Source of the DNA: JAHBNG01 sp039028975
GTDB taxonomy: Bacteria > Chloroflexota > Anaerolineae > Caldilineales > Caldilineaceae
Assembly: GCA_039028975.1 (NCBI GenBank)
Contig: JBCCHB010000052.1
Location: forward strand, 30,795-94,794
DNA length: 64,000 nt
Direction of reading: 5' to 3'
Numbering within the stretch: position 1 is the stretch's first letter; each line of letters opens with the position of its first letter. The notes beneath the pieces are model-generated. The model saw nothing but the letters and a program-made list of their open reading frames with translations. It searched no databases and had not been told where the DNA came from. Shown one piece after another: positions 25,191 through 32,008 of the stretch. Made by a program: the position numbers and the translations under genes.

Positions 25191-26072
25191 ATGGCCATCA
25201 TCCGCCTACAACATATCGGACTTGCTGTAAAAGATCTGAAAGATACCTGCGGTCGGTTTGAGCGCATCTTTGGATTGAAGGCGCGGGATTTTCGCGACGA
25301 TCAAGGCAAGGGAAAACAGCTTGACGCCCGCATCCTTTTGGGAAATGATTGCTGGCTTCACGTGGTGCAGAATTGGGATCCGAATGCTCGGGTCTATCAA
25401 TTTTTAGAGGAGCATGGGGAGGGCTTGGAACACATTGCTCTGGAGACTGACGACATCGAAGCTGATGTCCAACGACTACACGATGCGGGTATCCCCATAT
25501 TCGAAGATACTATTTTTGATGCCAACGATGGCTATGAAGCCTTTGTCTACCCAGACGATGCCATTGGGTTTACTGTCGAGCTGATCCAGCCCCATGCCCA
25601 CAGTTGGGGATACCCAGAAGACGCCCTCGGCGATGCACCAAGCGACAAGATGGGCTTGACCCGCCTCCAGCACGTTGGCATTGTAGTCAAGGACATGCAC
25701 GCGGCTTGCGATCGGTTCACTAGGCTCTTTGGTCTGCCTTGGCAGGACTTTCGAGACGATCAGGGCAGCGGGATGCAGTACGATGCCCGTGTCATCTTTG
25801 GCAACGGCTGCTGGATGCATGTGGTCCAAAACTGGAAGCCAGAATCGCGCGTCCTGGAATTCTTGGAGGCCAAAGGCGAGCGGCTAGAGCACCTTGCGCT
25901 CCAGACGACCACCATTGCCGAGGATGTCGAGCATTTGAACGCCATCAAAGTGCCTATCTGGAATCGCTCCATTCTAAACGCTCAGGATGGATTTGAGGCA
26001 TTTGTCTATCCAGATGATGGCGTCGATTTTACAATAGAGCTGATCCAGCCCCATCCTTATAGTTGGGTGTAG
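25191..26072 (+). CDS. Tandem-duplicated VOC protein (two full copies)
   Basis: The 293-residue protein consists of two copies of about 145 residues that remain very alike: RLQHIGLAVKDLKDTCGRFE with FRDDQGKGKQLDAR, and RLQHVGIVVKDMHAACDRFT with FRDDQGSGMQYDAR. Both have a VVQNW segment, a LEHIAL or LEHLAL strand and end in ELIQPH-SW. The fold resembles methylmalonyl-CoA epimerase and hydroxyphenylpyruvate dioxygenase halves, but the repeat is of a complete bimodular unit. Function is not known. It follows the VOC gene by 156 bp and has no close upstream ribosome binding site. Confidence 0.82.
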   Translation: MAIIRLQHIGLAVKDLKDTCGRFERIFGLKARDFRDDQGKGKQLDARILLGNDCWLHVVQNWDPNARVYQFLEEHGEGLEHIALETDDIEADVQRLHDAGIPIFEDTIFDANDGYEAFVYPDDAIGFTVELIQPHAHSWGYPEDALGDAPSDKMGLTRLQHVGIVVKDMHAACDRFTRLFGLPWQDFRDDQGSGMQYDARVIFGNGCWMHVVQNWKPESRVLEFLEAKGERLEHLALQTTTIAEDVEHLNAIKVPIWNRSILNAQDGFEAFVYPDDGVDFTIELIQPHPYSWV

Positions 26073-26150
26073 AGCAAGTGGGTAAGCGGGAAAGTAGGCA
26101 GGTAGGCAAGGAGCATGTGGGTGAATGAGCAAGTACGATTGTCACCTACA
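26073..26150. repeat. Low-complexity gtaggcagg / gcaagtggg repeat
   Basis: The gap between double-VOC and amidohydrolase genes is made of imperfect short repeats (gagcaagtgggtaagcggga, then aggcaggtaggcaagg and gagcatgtgggtgaatgag). It resembles the stretch at 12041-12133 in texture but not in exact sequence. No gene or terminator is evident; the GAGGAGA ribosome binding site of the next gene follows. Confidence 0.4.
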
Positions 26151-26171
26151 AACCTTTGAGGAGAAATAGCT

Positions 26172-27551
26172 ATGTTAGACATCGCCATTAAGGGTGGTAC
26201 CGTCGTCAACGCAACCGGCACTTTCGCCGCCGATGTGGGGTTAGAGAATGGCCAAATCGCTCTCGTAGCCCAAAGTGGAATATTGCCCGAAGCCCGTAAG
26301 GAGATCAACGCCGAGGGGCTGCTGATACTCCCGGGTATTATCGATATTCACTTCCATGTGCGCGCACCAGGTCACCCAGAAAGAGCCACATTTGCATCAG
26401 AGACCAAAGCTGCGGCCGCGGGTGGTGTCACCACGCTATTAGAGATGCCTATCAGCATTCCTGGATGTGCACGCCGAGATATTTTGGAATCGCGCAAGGC
26501 TTTGGCCCTTTCGGAAGCGTATATTAACTTTGGGTTATATGGTGCTCCTGGTCTGTTGGATAGAGACGAAATCATGGGCATGGCCGAGGCAGGGGCATGT
26601 GGATTTAAGGTTTTTACCCACGCCGTACCCAAAGGGCGCGAGGACGAATTTCTGGGCATTTGCATTGAGGACGAAGCCATCATCTATCAAGCGTTAGAGC
26701 TAGTCAAAGAGACGGGGTTGATCACATCCTTTCACGCCGAAAATGAACGCATGATCCAGCTCTTCGGTGGGCGCATACAAGAGACGGGACGTAAGGATCC
26801 CATGGCCTTTGTAGAGAGCCGACCGCCAGTAGTGGAATCCATGAGCGTGGCCCAGTTGCGAGCCTTGTGTTACGGAACGGGGGCACGGGTCCATATTGCC
26901 CATGTATCCTGTGAGGCCGCGCTGCGGGAGCTACAGGCCGGTCAAGAAATGGGGCTACCCATGACTGGCGAGACGTGTCCTCACTATCTATTTTTTACCG
27001 AAGCCGATATGCAGAAACACGGCCCCTTTGCTATGATCAAACCGCCGCTGCGTACCGAATCCGATCAAGCCGCTCTTTGGGGTGGCCTGCTGGATGGATC
27101 GCTTATGGCTATCACCACCGATCATAGCCCCTTTACCCTGGCTGAAAAAGAACGAGGCGTCACTGATATTTGGCAAGGTGCTATCGGCGCACCCAGCATT
27201 GAGGCCCTAGTTCCGGGCGTCATGACCGAAGCGCTGACAGGTCGCATAACCCTGGAACAGGCCGTTCGTCTACTCTGTAGCCAGCCTGCCGAGCTTTTCA
27301 GTTTTGCTAACAAAGGCATCGTGCAAAGTGGATTCGATGCCGATTTAACTCTCTACGACCCAAAGCCTGAAGTCACTATCGACAGCCAACAATGGATGAC
27401 CAAAGCCCGAGACATCAATAGACTCTATCATGGTCGTACGACCAAAGGCAACGTAACCCACACCATTGTCAATGGAACAACCGTTTTTGAAGGCGGACAA
27501 ATCCAGGTGGAACCGGGCATTGGTCAATTTGTTCAGCCTGAACGACTATAA
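26172..27551 (+). CDS. Cyclic amidohydrolase (dihydroorotase/allantoinase/hydantoinase type)
   Basis: A 459-residue amidohydrolase of the dihydroorotase-like group. LILPGIIDIHFHVRAPGHPE holds the H-x-H near residue 60, followed by AAAAGGVTTLLEMP. CGFKVFTH is at the carboxylated-lysine position, SFHAENERM and HIAHVSC give the next histidines, and ITTDHSPFT the catalytic aspartate. Family members open cyclic amides, ureides or imides (allantoin, hydantoins, dihydropyrimidines). It is the last gene of the right arm and gives the best hint to pathway chemistry: ring opening of an imported compound. A GAGGAGA site precedes the ATG. Confidence 0.88.
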   Translation: MLDIAIKGGTVVNATGTFAADVGLENGQIALVAQSGILPEARKEINAEGLLILPGIIDIHFHVRAPGHPERATFASETKAAAAGGVTTLLEMPISIPGCARRDILESRKALALSEAYINFGLYGAPGLLDRDEIMGMAEAGACGFKVFTHAVPKGREDEFLGICIEDEAIIYQALELVKETGLITSFHAENERMIQLFGGRIQETGRKDPMAFVESRPPVVESMSVAQLRALCYGTGARVHIAHVSCEAALRELQAGQEMGLPMTGETCPHYLFFTEADMQKHGPFAMIKPPLRTESDQAALWGGLLDGSLMAITTDHSPFTLAEKERGVTDIWQGAIGAPSIEALVPGVMTEALTGRITLEQAVRLLCSQPAELFSFANKGIVQSGFDADLTLYDPKPEVTIDSQQWMTKARDINRLYHGRTTKGNVTHTIVNGTTVFEGGQIQVEPGIGQFVQPERL

Positions 27552-27590
27552 AGTATTTGTCCCGTATGCGAATTGCTCTGAGCAAAATAG

Positions 27591-27686
27591 GACGACGACG
27601 GGATCAGCCTGATGCGTTCCGCCGTCGCCCAAATGAACCTAAGCACACGGGTCTACTATCGAGTACTGAAACCGGTCCGCACGATT
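27591..27686 (+). pseudogene. ComM/YifB (Mg-chelatase-like ATPase) C-terminal fragment
   Basis: Reading from 27591 gives DDDGISLMRSAVAQMNLSTR then VYYRVLKPVRTI, which matches the C-terminal helical domain of ComM/YifB proteins (typically LLRAAMxQMNLSARAYHRVLKxARTIADL). A TAG immediately precedes it and the sequence diverges right after RTI, where an IS1-like frame takes over. Only about 32 codons survive. The match is by memory of the family, not alignment software. Confidence 0.6.
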
Positions 27687-27690
27687 AACG

Positions 27691-27918
27691 AAAAAAACCA
27701 GACAAACCGCACATATCGAACGCTGGAACAACACTTTGCCACAACGGCTGGCGCGACTTGTCCCCAAGACCCTTTCATCTTCCATAACGGATGAACTCCA
27801 TGAAATTGCTTTGCGGCAATTCATTCACTACTACAACTCGACCATATCTGTTCCTCCTGAGCCACTACCAAAATCTGGGAATAAACAATTGGGGGTTGAC
27901 GCCCAGCAGAAACTTTGA
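27691..27918 (+). mobile_element. IS1-family transposase remnant (C-terminal end)
   Basis: From 27691 the frame reads KKTRQTAHIERWNNTLPQRL, ARLVPKTLSSS, then DELHEIALRQFIHYYNS and stops at 27918. This corresponds to the IS1 transposase ending (QTxHIERxNNTLRQRxxRLVRKTLSFSK...FIHxYN). Two arginines of the consensus are prolines here and the SFSK motif is SSSI, indicating decay. No catalytic N-terminal half or clear terminal inverted repeats were seen. It directly abuts the ComM fragment. Confidence 0.75.
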
Positions 27919-27924
27919 TATGCT
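27896..27924 (+). promoter_or_regulatory. Sigma70-type promoter candidate
   Basis: TTGACG (27896-27901), a 17-nt spacer and TATGCT (27919-27924) lie at the end of the IS1 remnant and point toward the small ORF at 27989. Five of six and four of six consensus matches. Confidence 0.45.
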
Positions 27925-27988
27925 ATCCATCGTTGTCCATTATTCTACGATATTATCTTACGACATAACCATCAGAAAGGGGGCGAAC

Positions 27989-28102
27989 ATGACTTTACGC
28001 ATGAACCAACTCCAACTAAGCGCTGCTGTCACTCGACTTTGTGGATCTGAAAGTCAGCATGATGCAGTGTACCCACTGATGGTTCAGAAAGCCAGGTTGT
28101 GA
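27989..28102 (+). CDS. Small ORF of 37 residues, unknown
   Basis: ATG at 27989 follows an AAAGGGGGCG ribosome binding site, and the ORF reads MTLRMNQLQLSAAVTRLCGS and ends with TGA. A promoter candidate lies 65 bp upstream and a structured-RNA candidate begins 20 bp downstream. No family is recognised. It could be a real small protein, a leader peptide or the start of a lost gene. Confidence 0.35.
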   Translation: MTLRMNQLQLSAAVTRLCGSESQHDAVYPLMVQKARL

Positions 28103-28108
28103 GCGATT

Positions 28109-28117
28109 TGCTATAAT
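28109..28117 (+). promoter_or_regulatory. Extended -10 promoter (TGCTATAAT)
   Basis: TGC immediately precedes a perfect TATAAT (28112-28117), the extended -10 form that needs little -35 sequence. Transcription would start near 28124 and run into two terminators ending at 28309 and 28373. Confidence 0.6.
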
Positions 28118-28123
28118 CAATCT

Positions 28124-28309
28124 GGTTGGAGCAATATAAACGTCGTAGTCCTCGATAAGGCATGTCTTCACGAAGGTGGGGAACATTCGGGGGTGACAAG
28201 GTTTGCAGGGTAGTTACCTGTTGATCTAAATAGGCGACAGTATATAAGTTGCTCTTAAGTGTATTCGTCCTCAACGGTCATGGGTGCATTGTGCCTATGG
28301 CCGTTTTTT
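28124..28309 (+). ncRNA. Candidate structured small RNA (about 186 nt)
   Basis: No convincing ORF covers this stretch, yet it has a strong extended -10 promoter just upstream and ends in a hairpin plus T6. GAGCAA (28129-28134), ATA (28136-28138) and GTCG (28142-28145) can pair with CGAC (28235-28238), TAT (28241-28243) and TTGCTC (28249-28254), forming a closing stem broken by small internal loops. Inside, CAGGgtagttaCCTG and CTTCacGAAG are small hairpins. The long interrupted rod resembles 6S RNA in outline, but no family signature was confirmed. It could equally be the leader of the TPR gene at 28487. Confidence 0.45.
28273..28309 (+). terminator. Rho-independent terminator 1
   Basis: AACGGTCATGGGTGCA pairs with TGCCTATGGCCGTT across a 3-nt loop (one bulge, G-U pairs), followed by TTTTTT. 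Confidence 0.75.
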
Positions 28310-28332
28310 GATCCCAGAAAATAGAACTTTGC

Positions 28333-28373
28333 AAAAAGGTCATGAGTGAGTAGTGTTCACTTATGGCCTTTTT
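28333..28373 (+). terminator. Rho-independent terminator 2
   Basis: AAAAAGGTCATGAGTGA pairs with TCACTTATGGCCTTTTT across a 7-nt loop (two G-U pairs). The stem itself supplies the T-tract. The core TCATGRGTG is shared with terminator 1, 24 bp upstream, so the two look like a diverged duplication. Confidence 0.7.
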
Positions 28374-28486
28374 CTATTGGCTCATGTAAATTTGGTTTCT
28401 TTACAGAGGGCAGGAAACACAGATGATGAAATCGCACCGTATTGTGACGATTAACAGGAATAGGAATGATTGCAATAAGGAGACTT

Positions 28487-29443
28487 ATGCTCACAGCAGA
28501 ACAAGAGAATGATATTAACGTTGCCGGGATTGCGGTTAAAAACAACCCAAACAACTTTGAAGCCTATGTAGAACTAGGAATGGCCTATTTTGAGGCGAAT
28601 CAGTTCGATGATGCCATGGCTGCTTTCCAGCAAGCCATTCAACTGAATCCCGATGCCGCAGCCGCCCATAATGGTGTGGGGCGGGTCTGCTACCATACAG
28701 GACCTGTTCAAGCGGCAATTGATGCCTACGAACGCGCCATTGAACTGGATAGAAAGTACAAAGACCCATACTACGGATTAGGCATTCTCTATTTTTCCAA
28801 GCTTGGTGATTATGATGCCGCTATTGAAGCCTTTCAGCGGGCGATTGAACTTCACCCTGGTGATTCATCTTTCATCGTCTTTCTCGGCATTACTTATTCA
28901 CGTATGGGACAATTCGATGCAGCGATCAACACATTTCAGCGGGCGATTGATCTGGATCCGGAATCAACGTTTGCCTATGGAAATTTGAGCATTGTCTACT
29001 TATACCAAAGTCGCTTTGCAGAGATGATTGCAACCTGTAAACGCGAGATTGAGATCGAAGATGCTCACGATGCCCGGCGTATGTTGGGCTACGTGTACGA
29101 ACTAACTGGTCAACCTGAACAGGCAATAGAGCAACTTGAGCAATCGATAGCACTCGCTCCCACTGACTACGAGGCAAGGGGGGCTTTGGCGAAGATGTAT
29201 CACATTACCGGTCGTACACAGGATGCTAGCGAGCACTATGCTATGGCCAGCGCAATGGCCGGACGAGATGATGAGTACGGCCAAGCCTGCTTTGAGTCGG
29301 TCAGTGGCAACTCGGAGCAAGCACTAAAACTGCTAGAAACCGCGTTGACCAAAGGACAGTTGCAGTCAGGATGGGCACGTATTGACCCTGAGTTTGTGTT
29401 TGTACGTGATGATCCGCGTTTCAAGTCGTTGGTTGAAAATTAG
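28487..29443 (+). CDS. Tetratricopeptide-repeat protein
   Basis: Start at ATG 28487, 5 nt after AAGGAG; an ATG seven codons earlier lacks a site. The 318-residue protein is built of about six or seven TPR units, for example AYVELGMAYFEANQFDDAMA, AFQQAIQLNP, then GLGILYFSKLGDYDAAIEAF and GITYSRMGQFDAAINTFQRA. It ends with WARIDPEFVFVRDDPRFKSL, a tail seen in many TPR proteins linked to signalling ATPases. No signal peptide, so it is cytosolic. It probably acts as a protein-binding scaffold; partner unknown. Confidence 0.88.
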   Translation: MLTAEQENDINVAGIAVKNNPNNFEAYVELGMAYFEANQFDDAMAAFQQAIQLNPDAAAAHNGVGRVCYHTGPVQAAIDAYERAIELDRKYKDPYYGLGILYFSKLGDYDAAIEAFQRAIELHPGDSSFIVFLGITYSRMGQFDAAINTFQRAIDLDPESTFAYGNLSIVYLYQSRFAEMIATCKREIEIEDAHDARRMLGYVYELTGQPEQAIEQLEQSIALAPTDYEARGALAKMYHITGRTQDASEHYAMASAMAGRDDEYGQACFESVSGNSEQALKLLETALTKGQLQSGWARIDPEFVFVRDDPRFKSLVEN

Positions 29444-29500
29444 CAGCCATCCACTATCAACCATCATATCTTTTATCATCAACAGAAGGAAAACAATATT

Positions 29501-30499
29501 TTGTACAGCGTACGCCCTTTTAATCCGACAGATCAAGAATATGAAATAGGCGTTGCTCTAAGTGCTCTTGCAAATCCGAATACCCGCCCGTCTACCGTCG
29601 ACCAATGGAAAGAGACGAGCGATACATGGGACGCCAATTATCACTATCAACGCTTTGTTATTGAAAGAAATTCAGCGGATGAAACAAAAGAGATTGTGGC
29701 TGTTGGGACAATCTTTGAAGCATTCTGGTCACATACCTCTGGCGAGTACACATTTTGGATCAACGTTCACCCAGACTTTGCTGAGCGGGCGGTTTTTCGG
29801 CTGATTTATGACCATATGGTCAACAGTGTGGCCAATCGAACGCCAAAGCCGACCAAACTGCTGACAGTCTCTAGCGAAAACCTGACTGCCAAAATTCAGT
29901 TCCTGCTAGACCAAGGATTTGAGCAGACTCAGCACCTCTCCAAGCTCGGGTTAGCCGTGCCAGATTTTGATCACGCTCCTCATGCAGGAGAGGAGGAAAA
30001 GTTGGCTGCAGAAGGTATTTGTATTTATACCCTATCCCAACTTGAGAAGCTGGATTCTGACTGGAAAGAGAAGCTCTACCAGCTACGTATCATGCTAGAA
30101 GAAGAAGAGTCAGGTATAGGGAGTACAAGTCTGACACTGCCTCAATTTGAAGAAAACTATCTGCAAGATCCGGCTCTTGATCCAGAAGCTTGGTGGGTTG
30201 CTATTGATACGCGAACTGCTAGTGAACAGAACATAGGTACCTACATTGGATACAGCAATCTCTGGCTCAATGATGAGGCTCGCCAACGGCTCGATAGTGG
30301 TATGACAGGTGTCTTAAGGCGTTATCCAGTTCAACAAATCGGCAAGTTGCTCATCCTGAAGGGTATTGAATACGGGCAGCGCCACGGCAGTGAACAGATC
30401 GTGACCAACGATGATGAGCACAGCCCATTTGTGGACGTCAATGAGGAACTTGGGTTTAAGCACCTGATCGGCGCTGTGCGCTTTGCGAAGACAGTATAA
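29501..30499 (+). CDS. GNAT-fold acetyltransferase, two-domain
   Basis: The frame begins with TTG at 29501 behind AGAAGGA (10-nt spacing); no ATG fits better. The 332-residue protein has a divergent N-terminal GNAT domain (TFWINVHPDFAERAVFRLIY) and a C-terminal one with GMTGVLRRYPVQQIGKLLIL, where G-x-x-x-x-R-R-x-P-x-x-x-G-K-x-L-x-x-K is the form typical of two-domain GNATs, and VDVNEELGFKHL at the end. Such proteins acetylate small molecules. It precedes the deaminase-like gene by 8 bp, so the two are cotranscribed. Confidence 0.78.
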   Translation: MYSVRPFNPTDQEYEIGVALSALANPNTRPSTVDQWKETSDTWDANYHYQRFVIERNSADETKEIVAVGTIFEAFWSHTSGEYTFWINVHPDFAERAVFRLIYDHMVNSVANRTPKPTKLLTVSSENLTAKIQFLLDQGFEQTQHLSKLGLAVPDFDHAPHAGEEEKLAAEGICIYTLSQLEKLDSDWKEKLYQLRIMLEEEESGIGSTSLTLPQFEENYLQDPALDPEAWWVAIDTRTASEQNIGTYIGYSNLWLNDEARQRLDSGMTGVLRRYPVQQIGKLLILKGIEYGQRHGSEQIVTNDDEHSPFVDVNEELGFKHLIGAVRFAKTV

Positions 30500-30507
30500 A
30501 GGGAAAT

Positions 30508-31866
30508 ATGAACAACGCGAATCTACTAACAGGCTGTGAACTACACCTCCACGTCCTTGGTGCTTTTTATGCCGAGGACATCTTTGAACTAGGCAAGGAC
30601 CATTACCAAAGCATCGACTGGGATCAGTGGGGATTCGTAGATGCCTACGAAGGCGCGTTTTGCAGCCGCCCTGATCCAATCAAGATCTTTGAAGACGCTC
30701 TTCACGATAAGCAGGCCGGCTTCGAACGCTTCAAAAAACTACACGTCTACAGTGAAGAAGATGGCGGTGACTTTGGACGCTGGGAGGTAAAGGGCAAGTT
30801 TGGCAGCAGCGTCTGGACCCACTACCGCAAGATGGGCGAATCAGGCGACCGAATGCTCATGGAACGTATGCTCACTACCCATCGAACTCAGGGACTGGAC
30901 TATGTTGAATATCGATGCGGCAGTGGGTTAGATGGCTGGCTTTACTGGCATCGGATCTGCGCAGAGATGCTGCAAGCAGCCAGTGACGACGGGTTCACCG
31001 CTCGCTACATTCTGAGCATCCCGCGCTATGCACCAATGGAAGCCTACGAATTGACCCAAACCTTGCTGGACGACAATCCCGAATTGGCTCCCACCATTGT
31101 CGGCGTTGACTTTGCAACAATGGAAGAGGGTTTCCCGCCGAAAAATTTTAAGCCCTTTTTTGACGCGGTTGCCAAGGGAAATCAGGATAAACCAGAGCGG
31201 GCCTTGGATATCGTCTACCACGTAGGCGAATCCTACTTTGACAAGTCGTTGGAGAGCGCGTCGCGCTGGTGTCATGAAATTGCTGAGATGGGGGCCAAAC
31301 GGATTGCCCATGCCATCGCCTTGGGACTTGATCCAGCCGTAGCCATTGCCCGGCGACCTCATGCTCATGAGTTGGAGCTTGTCAGCGAGCGGCTCGATCA
31401 AATCGAGTATGACCTACATCACCAAGATCGTTTGGCTGCTTATGGTATCGAGATTGATATAGCATCACTGACTGACGAAAAGGGAGCTTTGCTGAAGATG
31501 GCTCCAGAAGATAAGGTAGATCGCCCCTACGACGAAAATCGTTTGGAGCAAGTGAGACGCAGGCAGACGTTCGTATTGGATCGTCTTGTTGAGTTGGGCA
31601 CGGTAATTGAGGTCTGTCCGACCTCTAACTTACGTATCGGCGGCGTCCCTGATCCCAGCGCTCATCCCATCCATCGATTTCTGAAGTCGAACGTCAATCT
31701 AATCATCAGCTCCGACGATCCCGGCAACTTTGATATCACCCAAGCTTCCGAGATTGAGTGGGTATTAAACCATACTGACATGACGTTAGATGACCTAGAA
31801 AAACGTTTAGGTGATCCGAGACGGTTTCGTTTGGGGCAAAATCGGGATAGTTCACATATGGGTTGA
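30508..31866 (+). CDS. Adenosine/AMP-deaminase-like metal hydrolase
   Basis: The 452-residue protein has adenosine-deaminase landmarks: ELHLHVLGAF with zinc-binding His13 and His15, VYHVGESYF at the H-A-G-E position, RIAHAIAL for the R-I-G-H-G motif, EVCPTSNLRIGG (conserved CPTSN) and the catalytic pair in ISSDDPGNF. The HAGE and RIGHG motifs are altered (HVGE, RIAHA), so substrate specificity probably differs from adenosine. It is longer than typical deaminases because of an extended segment at 35-130. Likely cytosolic; cotranscribed with the upstream GNAT. Confidence 0.82.
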   Translation: MNNANLLTGCELHLHVLGAFYAEDIFELGKDHYQSIDWDQWGFVDAYEGAFCSRPDPIKIFEDALHDKQAGFERFKKLHVYSEEDGGDFGRWEVKGKFGSSVWTHYRKMGESGDRMLMERMLTTHRTQGLDYVEYRCGSGLDGWLYWHRICAEMLQAASDDGFTARYILSIPRYAPMEAYELTQTLLDDNPELAPTIVGVDFATMEEGFPPKNFKPFFDAVAKGNQDKPERALDIVYHVGESYFDKSLESASRWCHEIAEMGAKRIAHAIALGLDPAVAIARRPHAHELELVSERLDQIEYDLHHQDRLAAYGIEIDIASLTDEKGALLKMAPEDKVDRPYDENRLEQVRRRQTFVLDRLVELGTVIEVCPTSNLRIGGVPDPSAHPIHRFLKSNVNLIISSDDPGNFDITQASEIEWVLNHTDMTLDDLEKRLGDPRRFRLGQNRDSSHMG

Positions 31867-31872
31867 AAAATT

Positions 31873-31938
31873 GTAGGCGCTGCTTTTAGCTGCGCATTCT
31901 CTGTCAAAGGGGGTTGCGCAGCTAAAAGCAGCGCCTAC
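31873..31938. repeat. REP-like hairpin, GTAG...CTAC, 24-bp perfect arms
   Basis: The left arm (31873-31896) begins GTAGGCGCTGCTTTTAGC and its exact reverse complement occupies 31915-31938, separated by an 18-nt loop. It begins 7 bp after the deaminase-like gene and would form a very stable hairpin on either strand, so it may stop transcription. GTAG at the 5' foot is the tetranucleotide seen in RAYT-linked REP sequences; similar elements lie at 44509-44575 and 49033-49078. Confidence 0.75.
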
Positions 31939-32008
31939 GGAACAATAAGCATGGCAACCTATTTCGTTGGTTGTGTAAAATCGTCAAAATAAGAACAAAG
32001 GACGTTGA

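Noticed and set aside
28184..28215. GGGGGTGACAAGGTTTGCAG looked at first like the 5' end of tmRNA
   Set aside because: The stretch before the terminator is too short, and no tag reading frame or tRNA-like 3' half follows.
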